A stretch of 64,000 bases of DNA. Origin: Candolleomyces eurysporus (lineage: Eukaryota; Basidiomycota; Agaricomycetes; Agaricales; Psathyrellaceae). Position 1 is the first letter of the stretch, and each line of letters begins with the position of its first letter. The position numbers and the translations under genes were made by a program. Location of the stretch: positions 62,001-126,000 of the forward strand of contig JANBPK010000855.1 in assembly GCA_027579435.1 (NCBI GenBank), given 5' to 3'. This document shows positions 11,078 through 25,200 of this stretch, one piece after another. The notes under the pieces are model-generated. The model was not told the DNA's origin. It saw only the letters and a program-made list of their open reading frames with translations, and searched no databases.

Positions 11078-11337
11078 GCGAGCGAGCTGCCAAGTAGGTA
11101 CATTAGTGGAGCAGCAACACGAGAAGACGCCCTGTTCGAATCCCGGAACTCTATGAAAGAGCCCCAGAGCTCACGTAAATATCGCCCTGGCGGCATAAAG
11201 ATTAGAACGGAAGCAAAATAAAGGCGCCTAAACCCCATTCATTCTTCCCATGTCAACGACACCAATACATGAAGAGCAACAATCATGCTACCGAAAAATA
11301 TCCACCGGACACATCGCCCGACTGCTCGCACTCTCAA

Positions 11338-14300
11338 TTATGACGGCAACGGTGGAGCGAACGATCCTCCTCGACCCCTGCCACGGAATCCCGCACCTCC
11401 TCTGCTTCCACGCCCCCTATCCAATCCACGTCCTCCACGAGGTCCACCTCTGCCTCTTGGTCCTCCTCCTCTAAGTGCATTCGCTGATGGAACATCACCT
11501 GATGCTTGTGCAGGCTGCGAGGGGGCAGAATCTGAGGCTTGTATCGCCGGAGCTGCGTCCTGCGGTGCCGAGGTCGAAGCCGTGGAAGGTGTAGCAGCGT
11601 TGGGTGATCTTCCTCGGCCGTTGACAGCTAGGCCACCACGTCCGTGGCCATTAGTCCAGGCAGTAGCACCTCCCCGTCCTCGGTTAGGATTCATCATGAT
11701 CTGGACCGGAACCGTTTGCTGCCCATTGGTCGTAGGAGCAGGCCTGAATCCCGAGGCAGCTTGTTGACCAGGAGCGGGTTGAATGGGCGGATGGGGACCA
11801 AACTTGGGATTGAAGGGAATCTGAGGGCGGACAGGTGGAGGTGCCTGAGGGTTTACTGATGTAACGAACTGAGGATTCGAGAGGTTCAGGCATGTGTTGA
11901 AGGCAACAGTGGAACCGCGATACTGCGAGCATCTGATTGGGCACATAAGCAATCAAATTCAAAAGGAACGATGTAGGGATACGAACCGATCACTGAGGGT
12001 GCTGCCAGAGATGAAAGGCACATCCCAAATGACGTCCATGCTCTGTGCATTCAGACCAACCACCACACCCTTGACTGCGAGTGGTACTCCGCCTGAATCC
12101 TGGACCATCGTCACGCGATCGCCGAGAGCGAAGTGCTGATTATGAAGTCGATACACCGCATGTGCGGGTTTCAAGACTGCCCGGCGGGGTATGCCTTTCA
12201 CAATCGCCTTCTTGATTTGCGCTCCCGACTTGTCTTTATGCAACTCATCTTCAAGCTTCTCGATTGAGGCAACAGTTTCCTACAAAAATAAGGTTAAGAT
12301 TTCGAAGTTGTGTTGAATTAGCCGAATCGGATTTACCTTGGAAAGTTGATCACAAAATAGGGAAACAGGCTCAAAGTCGCGGACCCCCTTCGTTTTTAGC
12401 CATGCCTTGATCTCCTTGACTCGGGCGTCAGGATCATCGCCGGGGAAAATATCCGTAGCTCTGGCCATAGCTATCCGGAAACCGTCCAAGCGTCAGCAAA
12501 TCACGAAATGGACCGACAAAGATTGATTCAACACACCATCACCGCCTCTATCCAGACAGGTAAACAGTTCCGGGAAAGCCGCCTATTAACAAAGTAGCAT
12601 TAGCAATCGTTGTTTGCAGAAGTAGTGCCGACAATGAGTCATCCGTACCTTATACTCCTTAATCAGCTGAACGGTCTTTTCGCTATATTCCCAAGCCCGG
12701 TCATCTTTTCGTGAATAATCAACAACTTTGAGTGCCTTGGCTTCAAATTTGAGACTAAGACCCAAATTTGATTTCTGTTCGTCGGAGGTAAGAACCATGA
12801 AACTTGACGTGATCTTCCCGAGAGCACGGCCAGATAATCCAACCATACTGGCGACCCTGTACGAGGGGAAATAGCGGCTCGACTTCCGGGTGTCCACGAT
12901 GGCTTTGAACTTCTCCGCCTCCATGCGTTCCGTTGGGTAGAACTGTGATTACCAATCGGGGAAGAAGAAAAAGGAAAAGATAGAAGGAAAAAATCAGAAA
13001 GGGTGCAATGAGTCGCATTGTAAGCATTCGAACTCACCGCGAGAATAACGGCCAGCGTATCTTCAGTTGTTCCCGAAACTTGAGCTGCGACACCGTAGGC
13101 GTGTTCTCCTAANGAAAAAGACCTTTGAACCCTCAGGGAACTCCTCCGCAATGGGCGGTGGGTCCCTCTCGAGATACCGGGGATCTTCAGAAGCGACTTC
13201 TGTAACACACATCTGAAGCGCCTGCTCAATCTCCTTATCAGGACCCTCGTAGTCCTTTACGAAAGCGCCGTCTTCCAGTCTCTTCAAGCCTATAGGAGTA
13301 AATATTCAGCACACGGGTTCTATGAAAGGTGATAGAAGTGAAAACGAACCTTTCAAAGGCCTGATATGCAACAAAACCTCTAAGTCCCCCGTAATAACCC
13401 CACACCTCTTGGAATAAACCGACTCAATCCTCTCCGCCTTATTCTTCCAATGGTTTGCCGCCTGGAACGCATGCGGCGTAGGAACAACTTTCGCAGGAAC
13501 CCCAGGGATCACAGCCAGCTTCTCGTACTTGAACATCGAATCTGAAACCGCCACCACCAACCCCTCCTGCAAGAACGGCCAATTCATAAAAACCCTGCCA
13601 TCCACAAACTTCTGGGCTATTTCCTCCGTTTTGATGCCCTCGTAAGGGTTTCGAATATGCACAATCATCGACTTGTTGCGGCTTTCACTTCCATGGACAT
13701 TTACGCTGTGATGACCGAGCGAGGCTGAATGCGATAGGGTCTTGAGCGAAGGGAACCCTGCGAGGGCTTCTGCGCCCAAGGACACGCCGTCACATAGTCC
13801 AGGGATGAGGTGTAGGCCGTCCAGAGTGGGTAGATCGAATGGCTCCGTCACACACGTGCACCGGTAGATCGGGGGGNAAGAAGCCTGGGAGTGAGGATGG
13901 GTACTCCGTAGGTTCGTCTGTGCTATGTGTGAATTTGAGACTGGGTCCCCAACTATTGCGTTTCTTTTCTTCTGGGGATAGTCGATGTTCGCGGGCTGTC
14001 GAAGAGACAACGTGAGTTTGTTACGGAATTGAGTAGATCGATAGGTGGGACGCACATGCCATAGCCTTCAAGAGCCTTGTTTCATCGATAAACGGAATTT
14101 TGACAATGGCCTCCCAATCTTGCTTCTTCCCATTCAAATCTTGCTCAAACTCCAGCGGGTAAAAGTCCAAGATAGGTGATTCAGAATTGTACATGAGGTC
14201 CTAATCGGAAGCATCAGCGCCGCGAGCAAGGGGAGCAGAAATAGCTTTGGACGAACCCGATAGGCTTCGGGAATATGTTCTCGACTTGCAAACGGCAACA

Positions 14301-16796
14301 CGCCCATAAGCTGCTCGAAAGGTTTGAAGGGTTTTCCAAGTTCGAATTTGAACGACATCTTGTCGACCCCCCGAAGGTCTATAGATAGTATCGTCCAATC
14401 AGCGTCAGTGAGAGACTGCTCAAACCATTCACGCGACCGACATACCGGAAATACGGGGCGCGTAATGGTAATCATAGAACCAACCCCACGACGCGACACC
14501 AGCATAATAGTAGTGCATCACCCACTGCAGCCCTTCCACGTATCGATAGATCAGAGCACCCAGCTGCTCCTCATTATCATACGAGATCTCCAACTTCTCC
14601 TATAAAAANGCAAAAGAACCCATCATGAGCAGGGATGCGCATGGATAATCGAGCAAATGTCAAGAACCGACCTTGTAATACCTCCTCTTCCACTCGTCCA
14701 TTTTCTCCTTCACAGACCGCTCACTTCTCTCATCGAACGTACCCTCCGCATCGGGGTCCTCCACGGGTGCCTTAAAGTACTTCTTGAGCACACGGTCAAT
14801 CGCCGCATTACTCTCTTCATCATCCACGTCTTCCCATTCACCCTCGTCATCAGCCGGTGGTGAACCCTCCCTGGGGGTACCGTCGTTTGACACCTCGCCG
14901 TTGGCAGCGCCAGGCAGCCGGAGAGTCACAAGGTTGTTATTGTTCTCGTCATACTCGTCCCACCGAACAGTCAAATGCAATTCTTGAGCGAGTTGAGTGA
15001 TGAACACGCGTTCCCTAGCCGGGAAGGTGTTGTCAAACGCGAGTCTTGCTGCGCGGTATTGTGACGGTGATGTGCTCTTTCTGTTCTCCATAATGAAGGC
15101 CTCGACTTTGTCGAAAATGGCGCGTTGTGGCCTGGTCAGAACTGCAGCAGGCGGGGGTTGATCAGTCTCGACAATATGTTTTGCAAGGGGAGAAACGAAG
15201 GCGTACCCAGGCTGGCGCGTTTTCGAGCCGCTTCCATCTCCTTGACATGCTTCGCCTGCTTGCCCTTGTACCAGTTCATATCAGCGTACTCCTTCTCGAA
15301 AATCTCTCTCTCCCAGACCGCCATCTCATCCAATACGACTTGCAGTCGCTTGGTGTTGAGAACACCACTCTCGTTTATATAGCCATCTAAAACGAATCAA
15401 CCCATGAGCAACAGGCGAAGGAAGCTCCACGGAGGGAGATACGCACCTAGACTCGGAAGCACCTTCTTATAGACATCAAACAATCTCTCCAAGCCGTTCT
15501 CGTGGATGTGCAAATCAGGCAAGTTGGGCAAGAAATCATTGCCAACGAACACCGCCAATAAGATAAAGTCGTCGATAACCCGTTCTAGGCTGTACTCGAA
15601 AGTAAGGGAAGGCTGAATGTCGTGGAACTCCAGGTCCAGGTACTCTCGCATCATCGAAAGATGGAGCAGATAAAAGTTGATAGACTCTAGGCTACAAACG
15701 TTGGCGCGTGTCAGAACAAGCAGCAACAGCAGAAAGCAGGCCGACGAGTGCTCACCTTGTGCTCTTCTTCCCCCGCTGCGGGCCAAACTTGACCTCTTCA
15801 CGGAGCAAACAGAAATGCGGATCGTGGCTCAAAAGCCCCAGCATAATCAAATCGGCGTCCAGGCCGTACATACAATGTCGCACATTGGGATTATAGTCAG
15901 GTTGCGCGCGCGATAGTCGAATGTATTCCATGATTTTGTGTTCTCCTTCTCCAGGGACCTCGTGTCCCGATAGCACGACTTGCACGCCTCGCCAGTTCGA
16001 ATCTTCGGTGATCTTCTTGTTGATAAAGTAGCGGAGCTGCTCAGACAGTCTGCCCATGAACGGTGTTCCTGCAGGCAGCAGCAGTTCGTTGAGAAAGGCG
16101 GGTATAGGCTGAAGACGAGGAGGAAAACGCACCTGGCGTAATACAATTGCTGTCAAAGGCCTTCTCAGATGGCAATTTCTCTCCCTTCCTCTCGGCCTTC
16201 TCTCGAATCTCCTTGGCCTCCTTCGCTGTGCGGAAACGACGACTCCGTTGCTGGTTCATCTTGGCTCTTGGGGCGACACCGTCGACGGCCATGAAAAAAA
16301 GCTTCTTTGGCTTTATCTTTGCGAATAGATGGTCCACGTAGGCGAAAATGGAGGTGAAAATCTGCTCTTCTGACATTCGGAAATGGGCATCCTCGTCATT
16401 CGGATGTGAGCCTGGATGTCGTGGTTAGAGATCGTGAGGGTGTTTTAAGCAGCCCACGTACAATTGTGGATGATTCCATTGAAGTCTAGGTAGAGATTAT
16501 CTGTAGTAATTCAGGGTTAGACATGAGCGACGGATCTCCGGGCTGAGACCCACCAAACTCTGGGATCTTGTTCTCTTGAAGTAGTTGAGAAGTCAAAGGA
16601 TATCGCTCTCTGCTCAAAGGTCAGTTAAACTCCACTACGTAGCCCAGTAAACTCACGAAATATAGCGGAAAAACTAGCGCCGTAACGTCAGTCAATTTGC
16701 AACAAAGGCGACAGTCTAACCGAACCTTTGGAATACCTGGACAAATTGCCTAATGGTCAACATAGATCGATACTATTCACTATAGACCTTACCCAT
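11338..16796 (-). CDS. xrn1: 5'-3' exoribonuclease 1 (XRN1/Kem1)
   Basis: XRN1 degrades decapped mRNA 5' to 3' in the cytoplasm and P-bodies. Identification is firm: [19 protein letters not shown] start, [62 protein letters not shown] and [18 protein letters not shown] form the nuclease core. RYPLTSQ and the DLHIHENG segment mark XRN1 rather than XRN2. An SH3-like module ([19 protein letters not shown]) lies near the C-terminus, followed by a Pro/Gly tail with repeated RGG-type motifs ending at the stop 11338-11340. The gene has many exons. The first coding exons on the minus strand are 16796-16793 (ATGG), 16736-16726 (11 nt), 16673-16657 (17 nt), 16609-16554, 16500-16462 and 16411-16133. These splice exactly into the conserved N-terminus, and this decides the start. 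Ns at 13113, 13877 and 14609 lie at or near exon edges. It has no functional link to its neighbours. Confidence 0.93.
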
Positions 16797-17621
16797 TTCA
16801 CCGTCAAGAAAATTTTACACTGTAGAAATACAAAGGTCAACGTTGAAGATGGTGGTTTGGGCCAAGGCTGTTCGTTGCAGCTGTCACTGTTTGGTCGACG
16901 CCTGTTTTGGCGACGATGACCAACCTCAGCCTGGCTTCAATGTTGACCCCCATCATGTCGAGTAAATAATACAGGCAACTCATTCATTTCTCCTCATTCA
17001 ATGCCATGGCTCACAATGCACGTTTTCTAGGTATTTGATTTCATACGAGCGTCGTGTTCACCATCACAATGATGCCGAATTTATCATTTCCAAGTGCCAT
17101 TCCGTAGCCGTTGTTATGACCTCGCGCGTTTCATAGCCCCAGCTTCTCACTAACCGTCTAGACCGACGTGGAGAGCTGCGGAGTCATCGCTGTCATAGCC
17201 TCTCACAACGGAACAGCATACAATGATTTACGATTTACTGATACTTGTCAGTCACAAGGTCGTCCTCGTCAATATTCTCCGCAATCGGCCCTGAAACAAT
17301 GCACACAACCCCACCTAGAAATGCACAGGACATCTAGTCCAGAATGCACGGAAGCTTGGCGCTTTGCAGTGTCAAATTGACTTTCCAGATTTCCTGTAGA
17401 TGGATCCTATTTCGTCTAATTCTAATTCACTGGCGCCCCCGACTCGCAGCCGTCTGAATGGAGCTTCCTGGTCCAAAATCTACAGCTAATTTACTTCCTC
17501 GCTTCTGGTGCGTATTCAAAGTTTCCTTATGATGATGCCCCGATTTTTCCGGTCGGTCTAAAGTTCAATCCTTGCCTCCGTCGACTTTCCTCGTCAAGCA
17601 GTGGGCGGTAGGACCCACTCA
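16797..17621. other. Intergenic, 5' side of XRN1
   Basis: No gene is recognised. The part next to 16796 should hold the XRN1 promoter and 5' UTR. Confidence 0.5.
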
Positions 17622-18166
17622 ATGATTCATCTCTCTAATCTCAAGATCGAGCTCCTCTCCTCCAGCCTCGGAGAAGACATCCTAGCATCCAATCGCTTCG
17701 TTTCCTGTTTTATAACTCGCAACTCCCTCTGTCCGGAAGTCGCTTCGACACTACTTCATACGAGAGCCCCTCAGAACCTCGAGGGCCTCCCTTCCGTGAG
17801 TGACAGTCACCGCATTCCCATAGCTCCATGGCGCTTTGTTCCTGTTGGCAGCTGCCATCCACATCTAGTCCATCATGCTGGGTTCAAACCTCCTCTATGA
17901 GCGGTCGGCTCTGTCCGTCGATGTCGTCAATGTCCAGCGGTCCTACGAACACGGAGCTTATCTGAGATGGTACGTACGTATGCTATCATAGGCCAGTATG
18001 CCAAGTATACATAGTTTTCTTCACGTTCTCTTCCACTTCTGTTACTTATTAACTGACTTACATACAAACCATTTTCTGTCGTATCAGGTCAGATCAAGCT
18101 TCTTTCTTTGTGAATACCCCTGTCAATGCTCCTTATGAATCGGCCGGTATGTCGGCCATAGACTAA
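17622..18166 (+). CDS. Small spliced ORF candidate of unknown function
   Basis: Three exons join in frame: 17622-17795, 17869-17969 and 18088-18166. The introns have good borders (gtgagt..ctag and gtacgt..cag), and the last splice restores a Trp codon. The product is about 117 residues, beginning MIHLSNLKIELLSSSLGED and ending SYEHGAYLRW then SDQASFFVNTPVNAPYES and a stop. It has no signal peptide, no clear membrane segment and no domain I recognise. It may be the 3' part of a longer gene whose 5' exons I could not find, or a chance splice. It is supported only by splice-phase consistency. Confidence 0.3.
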
Positions 18167-19752
18167 AGCCGTTCTTCCGAGTCGGTGTGCGGACGGTAAG
18201 AGCGCTTATCACCGCACCGTTTTGCGCGTACCACTCTCTAAAGAAAGCTGCTCCATGCTTCTTGTTCATACACGAAGCCTTTGACCTGAATTGGAGAGTG
18301 ATAACTAACAATCAGAAGCACGCTGGTGGTCGTGCGCTCCGACTGGCCCGCAATTCAAAGAAGAGTGAATTCGAAAGACTGCTACAGCAAAATCAATGGC
18401 AAATATCGACGGAAAGTAAGGAAGTTGCACATATCTGCAATTGGAAGAATTTACCTCCCCGGCAACCCCAGTGCATGCCGCGGGAGACACAGGCGATGCA
18501 AATGAAGGAACGGCGAGCGCCCGTCCCTTCCGCACAGCGGACCTCCTCCTCTGACGCAACAGTTGAATTGAAATATCTTCGATTCAATTCAATTCAATTC
18601 AGTAGTCGTTCAATTGGGATAGAGTCCCTTGATCCCCCTCGCCGAGGGGGACCCACCCTCTATCCACATTGGAATATCCAGATTCAGTGTTCACATGTTC
18701 AAACCGAACCGTCGACAACCCTTGGAATAGAAAACTTAGGGATCGTCAAAGTTCTTCCGCCGGCGGTGGACTCTGATGTGATGGTGGTGGTGCCATGATA
18801 AAAAAGTATTAGCACCCCCTAGATTCGACTTTCCTGTTCTGCACACTCCACTGGCACCTCCAAGTTTGGATTGACATCTATGTGATTGATATATCAAACT
18901 CATCGGTCGTTGGAGGAAAGTTGTAATCTCAGGAAGCACGTACAAGACTACCATAGTAAGCTCACATCATTCAGCGAGCGCTGAATCAACGTCGATATTC
19001 TCGGATTATCCTGTTCAATCGCCCCTCCCTCGCTGCCTGTGGTCGCATGGGGTTGAATTTCGCTCTTTCTTTCTAAATTCTGAACCAAGCTTGTGGTTGG
19101 CCTTCGAATCAGCTTGATAATGAACTTGAAGTGAGTTAGTCATCTCAACTTCCACTTATCAAATTTTCGTCGCAACCCATGGCCAAAGAAAGCCATAGTG
19201 AAGGCGGCTTGGTCATCGCTTTTATCCTATCTTATCCTACTTCTTTCCATGTCCGACCGCTGAGAAAAAAANCAAGCCGTTGAGCGTCCACGGAGTCCAT
19301 ACCAAACACACCGCAGAGATCACTACCATCAATTTCAACAATCGATTCAAAATTGTAACTGCGAATTCGAAGTCTCGCGGACTTCAAGTTCGAAACAACT
19401 CAACAAGCAGATAATTCAACTAACGACGAGCGGAATCAACGGAAGCAAATATCGAATGGACGGATGCATCATCTATCATTACTATTTCCGTACGATCGTA
19501 GCTTGGCTGAAACACACTGCACACATACTACCCCAATCAAAGAAGCTGTTGTTTGAACGCTGCGGTCAAAATTCGAATCCCTACGGCAAGTGTGGATACA
19601 GTATGGTAGCAACCAAACACAAAACCCGAGCGCTTTGACGACCAAGAAGAGGACGGAGAAGCGGTCACCAAGATAGATAGATACATTGAGTGAAGATCTT
19701 AGGTTCACGTATCCATCCTAGCGGTGCTTCCCTCGACATCAACGCCTAGGAC
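18167..19752. other. Intergenic with a short AATTC microsatellite
   Basis: No gene is supported. Near 18580-18600 there is a short tandem run of the unit attca (about four copies). A small inverted repeat, ccccctcgccgaggggg, lies near 18632-18650. Open frames in this stretch overlap each other and show no domain. Confidence 0.5.
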
Positions 19753-22296
19753 TTAAAGCCACTCCACAGTCTGCAAAGAGGAATAATTCACAGGCCGAGC
19801 GATCCACGCATCATTCAGTCATCAGTAACCACATAGAAGTACCTGAGAAGTGGAAATACGACTTACCGCAGGTGGCTTGGAGGAAATATCATATGTGACA
19901 CGATTAATCCCCGCAACTTCGTTCGTAATTCGCGAGGAGATCCTCTTGAGCACGTCGGCGGGGAAAACGTACCTAAAACCAAGGGGCGTTAGAAATATGA
20001 AGTATGTCATTGATCGTTAGAATATGCAGTGCCGGATGGGCGGATGGCACCCGCAGTCAAGCAGGGACGAAACGAGAATGATTATGGATAAAAATGCTCA
20101 CCAGTCCGCGGTCATGAAGTCTTCAGATTGCACTGCCCTCAACGCAATGACCTGTCAAAATAAAATAAAAATAGGGAAGGAGCGTCGGTCTTAGTTAGTA
20201 CTAGTATTCGGGACACATCGTGGTAGCAATGAGGCGTTCATAACAAATACAAATGAACCGGTCGAATGGAAGGGGAAAAAAANTGAAACAAATACCCCAA
20301 TGAATAGACTAAATGAAAGGGATTCTCACTCACCTGTTCATACGTCCTAGCATCTCCCATGACGCCCACTGCCTTTACAGGCAGCAGCACCGCAAATGCC
20401 TGAGAAATCTGGTCGTACAATCCAGCCTTTCGGATCTCCTCAATATAGATGTTGTCCGCTTGTTGCAGAATCTTCACTTGATCCCGAGTCACAGGCCCAA
20501 GAATCCGAATAGCCAGACCGGGCCCTGGGAAAGGATGACGCTGGACGAGAGGGGCGGGGATTGAGAGGAGTCGACCAAGCGCCCGCACCTCATCTGATAG
20601 TAACATATAAAGAATAGGGTGAAGGGGAGAATGCTTTTAATGATTGCACCAGGATATAGGCTTCACGGGAACGAACTCACCCTTGAATAGTTCTCTCAGA
20701 GGCTCGATGAGCTTAAGTTTCATATCCTTCAGGAGGCCACCAACGTTATGATGCGTCTTAATCGTCGCACTAGGCCCTTTGAAACTGATACTCTCGATAA
20801 CGTCAGGATAAAGGGTGCCCTGCAAAAGCCACTCGACCCTTCCCTTCGCATCACCGCCTTTCTTTTCCTCTTCCTCCGCCGCCGCCTCAATCTTGGCGGC
20901 CTCCTCTTCGAAGATATGAATGAAGGTATTCCCAATAATCTTTCTCTTCTGCTCGGGATCATCCACGCCGTCTAGCCGGGCAAGGAAGCGATCCGAAGCA
21001 TCCACGACAGTCAGATTAACTCCAAGATTCTTGTTCAGCATCTCGTAAACTTGCTGCGCCTCGTTCAGCCGGAGCACACCATTGTCAACCATGATGGCAT
21101 GGAATCTAAAGGGGCGGAATGGTAGGGTAAGTAAGGTTCAGAACGAGACGGGAACGTGTAGATGGACCCCACGGGCGGTGGGCTAGACTCCCAACATCAC
21201 GGAGTAACGGAAAGAGGGCGAATGTTGGCTTTACTGACCGGTCTCCGATAGCTTCGTGCATGAGCTTCGCGGCGACGGTGCTATCCACACCACCACTAAC
21301 AGCTCCGATGACGCGACCTTTGGGACCGCAAATCTCGCGAATACGAGCAATTTCCTTGCCGATGAACTCTTCCTAAGCATCCGCAAAGCATCGTTGTCAA
21401 TAACAGAAACGATCAAAGCGCACAGCGCAGCAGGCAAAGTAACGAGAGATGCGTACCATAGTCCAATGGGGGTCACACTTGCAAATGTTCAAGATAAACT
21501 TCCCAATGACTTCTTTGCCTCGAGGAGAGTGGGTCACCTCGGGATGGAACTGGATACCATAGATGGGCTTGCTATTGTGCGCAAGGGCGGCATATGGGGC
21601 AGTATCAGTGTGTCCTACTACGTGGAAATCGGCAGGAGGCTTTGAGAGTTGGTCGCCGTGCGACATCCACACCTGGACGGATTTAGGATCAAGGGACCAT
21701 GTTACGAGAAACACGACGGACCTGCATTTCATCACCCAAACCTTCGAACAAAGCGTCTACTTGTCCGTTCCCGAACGTGTTAAGCTTCACCATTGCGAAG
21801 CCATACTCCCGATGATCGCATTTTGTGACTTCGCCTCCAAGGTTCCAGGCGATTTCCTGACCGGACGAAAAGGTCAGGGGTCTGCATTTCGAACAAAATT
21901 TCGTCACCGACCTGGAGACCGTAGCAGATTCCGAGGATGGGGATTCCGAGCTCGAATACAGCAGGGTCGACGTGTGGAGAGTCCTTATCATAGACAGAGT
22001 ATGGTGAACCAGACAGGATGATTCCTATGCAAGCGATTTTAATACGAGATCTGGTGAACCGAGTAGGGAAAACAGACTAACCTTTTGGCTTGAAGTCAAT
22101 GTCCTTGATCTTCGTCGTGCAGGGCAAAAGTTCAGCATAAACCTTATGTTCACGACATCTTCGCGTGATGAGATGGCTATACTGTCCTGATATCAACATA
22201 TTGCTTCGAAAAAAATACCATCAATTCTCGGCGCACCTGCGACCCGAAATCGAGGATGAGAATGGTATCGAATTGGTCGTGAATTCCAACGGTCAT
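19753..22296 (-). CDS. gua1: GMP synthase (glutamine-hydrolysing)
   Basis: This enzyme makes GMP from XMP, ATP and glutamine in the cytosol, the last step of guanine nucleotide synthesis. Eleven exons on the minus strand give about 538 residues, the usual eukaryotic/fungal length: 22296-22237, 22181-22082, 22024-21912, 21856-21722, 21672-21457, 21372-21239, 21105-20681, 20593-20334, 20151-20102, 19972-19867, 19770-19753. The class I glutamine amidotransferase part has [19 protein letters not shown], nucleophile Cys in GICYGLQ and His-Glu in [12 protein letters not shown]. The ATP pyrophosphatase part has the PP-loop [15 protein letters not shown]. The dimerisation domain has [27 protein letters not shown] and the C-terminal [17 protein letters not shown]. 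All splice phases agree. An Glu/Lys-rich low-complexity insert ([15 protein letters not shown]) follows the IHIFEEEA region. Confidence 0.96.
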
Positions 22297-25200
22297 CTCG
22301 AGATTTGTACTCCTGTTACACAGCAAGACTGAAGGGTCAGAGACGAAGAGGAGGAGGAGATAAAGCAAATCGGTGTGGTTGAGGACGGATCCACTATCTA
22401 ATGCCGCGATGGGACAAAAATTGATGATCGCACGTGGCTCTCCCGCCGGGATGCTGTGCCTCTCGATCAAATCGGGTAGATTGGCGTCTCATTTAGGCAA
22501 TCCCGAGTCACCGATGGCGCACTCCGAATGAGTCAAGGCCTGGAAAATAATCGGATACGGCGAATGGCTCAACAGATAAGCGCATTTCTTGTTAGAAACC
22601 TGCTAAAATAGACTATGTCCTTATCGAACGGCCAAATCAGCTTCTGCAGATCGATCATTCAAGGCCATCCTCCACCCACGAGTATCGAGGGAACCTGTGA
22701 ATTTAGTCGGAGACAATGTTCAATAGTTGCCTTCTACCGGCCACGAGTCTCGGAACTTGGGTTGGAGAATACATCTGAAACACATTCGTTACTGCCAATC
22801 CTGACAGATGGGCATGCAGAGAAAAAGCATATGGAAGTTGAGTGGGGAAGCTCGGATCGGTGGGTAGATTCATCACCGAGAGGAAAATCACTTCGACAGC
22901 CGACAGCCCATGGGAAGCAATCAGTCTCGGTCGCTGCTTCGGTGAGTTCTCAGAATGAAAGAAGATTGTTTGTGGACATTAAGTGCTTAGTGCCTAGGGA
23001 CGCTAGTGAATGGTCTCACCGAGAACGTCACAAGGTCTGCCTCCAGAAGGGCGGGACTCGCCCGAGACAACACTTCGCGGGAAATTGATCCTATGGCATC
23101 ATAGCGGTAGCGATCGAGATAGCGCCTAAGGCCCTCCGTGATTCGTGGGCATAGCCTAGTATCGAGCATCCTTGAATTTAGTATACCAAATTCATCGAAG
23201 GCGTTGATTGGGCTAGTAGATAACTATAATTCTGCACCAATTTCTGTATCATCCTCACCCTCCATCTTATAAAGATATTAACCCCAATTTTATGTCAAGA
23301 GGCGTCCATCGGGCTACAATCATCTCACTGCGCAAGCCTCTATGAATGATGCGAGTGATACGAAGCCAGGATTCCATCTCCCGTGAGCAGCAATTCCAAG
23401 TCTCGGCGTCTATGTAGACTCCACGAGTGTACAGGTGACAGCAACCCACTGCTTTCCATCCACTCAGACAGATTCAGCCTCGGATTTAACAGGTGTAGCC
23501 ATATAATTCTAGGCGGCCTTTGCCCGCTCTATTTCGTTCGAGTGCATCAATTACCTAGCAGGAAAATTCATCAAGTATCATCGAATGCTTCGCAGCCCCG
23601 AAGTGCTGAGGGTCTGCGGTCAGTCTGGGTACTACTAGACCGACTCCATTGCTTTGGTTGATCTCCTACTTAGCACAGAGACAGTGATCACCGCTTCCTT
23701 TGATGTTCGAGGTCGTTAGAATGAAGCTTTACACGTCTAGATCTACTTTGAGGACCTAAACTTTTTGTAAACTCGATATTCATCTACGAACCTTTTCCGA
23801 GGCCAGCTAGTAGTGGAGTTCTAGTGCGGTCAGGCCTCACATTCTCAGTCCTCTATCATCATTCGCCTTAAAGGGAGATCTATCAAGCAACGGAGAAGGT
23901 ATGGAGGATGTAAACGACTTCTTGTGCCTGTGGGCTTACTACGAGAGCAAGCATCCACCCCCTTGTACTCCATGGATCTTTAGATGCAAAGCGCCTTGGC
24001 GCATCCACTTGAACAATTTTCTCGTTGGCAATAATGAAGAATTGGTACTCAGGCATTGTTTTGACTGTTGGACGTACCCCACCTTCGTGCACGCTGGGTA
24101 GTCCGGAATCTCCTTGGAGGCACATACTGTCAGTGTGTGAACGAGCTGAGCTTGCTATTGGTGCTCTCCAAGCCGCACAGAGTGGGTGGGTCTAGTGGAT
24201 GATGCTCTCTGCTACCGAACTGAGAAGTCCGAGTCGCGAGGTGCCTGTCAATCCGTCTCTTAGATAGTAATCAAAGAGGCTTCTCATTACGCTTTCATGA
24301 AAATCACATAGCCGAAGCGAGGTCAGTGAAATGCGCTTGCCCTGGACACGGTGTCGCGTCTCTGTCTCTGTTGTTCATGGTAGTCACCCAAACGACTTCA
24401 ACGCCGTCGCTACGCCCTGAGTTAGAGATTAAGATCTCTATTCTGTGATTACCTGATTTTGTTATCCCCAATCACCGGGCTCAACGTACTACAATAGCAC
24501 TGTAGTGGCACGGCGGCGGCGGCGCCGGGCGGGACTTGGAGAGCCACACGATGTCCAACACGTATTNGCCCCAAATTTTTGGTGTTCAAATATTCAAGGG
24601 CAGACACGCAGTGGCGAAGTTGGACGTGTTATAGCCGGCGGGCCGACAGCATGGTGGGTACCGGGATGACACCTTCCAGCAGTCAACCACATGGCACTGT
24701 GCCAAGCTCAATATGATCCTCAACTTTACAATTTCGGTTAACTTCGAGATGTATATCTTAACAGGTGAGCTAGGGTGAGCGGTTGGAGAAGTAGTCATCT
24801 CTCAGTATGTGATGCTCATGGCTCAGGTACCGTCGGCTGATATTCTCTTGTCCATCGATATCGAAGTCCAGTTGAAGTCATAGGTACCGAAAGAGAAGCG
24901 CCCGGGATTACAATGCGACAATGACCGGTTAATCTTGGCAATTCCGTTCTGCGGAGCTCAATCGAACTTCCTTCGGAATACTAGAACTCAGCAAGAGCTC
25001 ACCACCAGCACAATGGGACAGCTGAACATCGCGAGGAATCGTCTATTTCTGATGTTTGTCACCTGAAATCAAGGCAAGGGTTTGTTCAGGAAAAAGAAGC
25101 ATCTTAAGAGATGGAGAGTGACAATCAATCGACCAAGTGATATGGAGTATTTGTTGTGTATTTTTTCACACTGCGTAGCTAAACGCCGACGGTTGGGCAA

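Noticed and set aside
11080..11160. Possible tRNA, because of ctgttcgaatcccgg, which resembles a T-loop
   Set aside because: The bases around ttcgaat do not form a five-pair T-stem, and no acceptor stem or anticodon arm can be drawn at the right distances.
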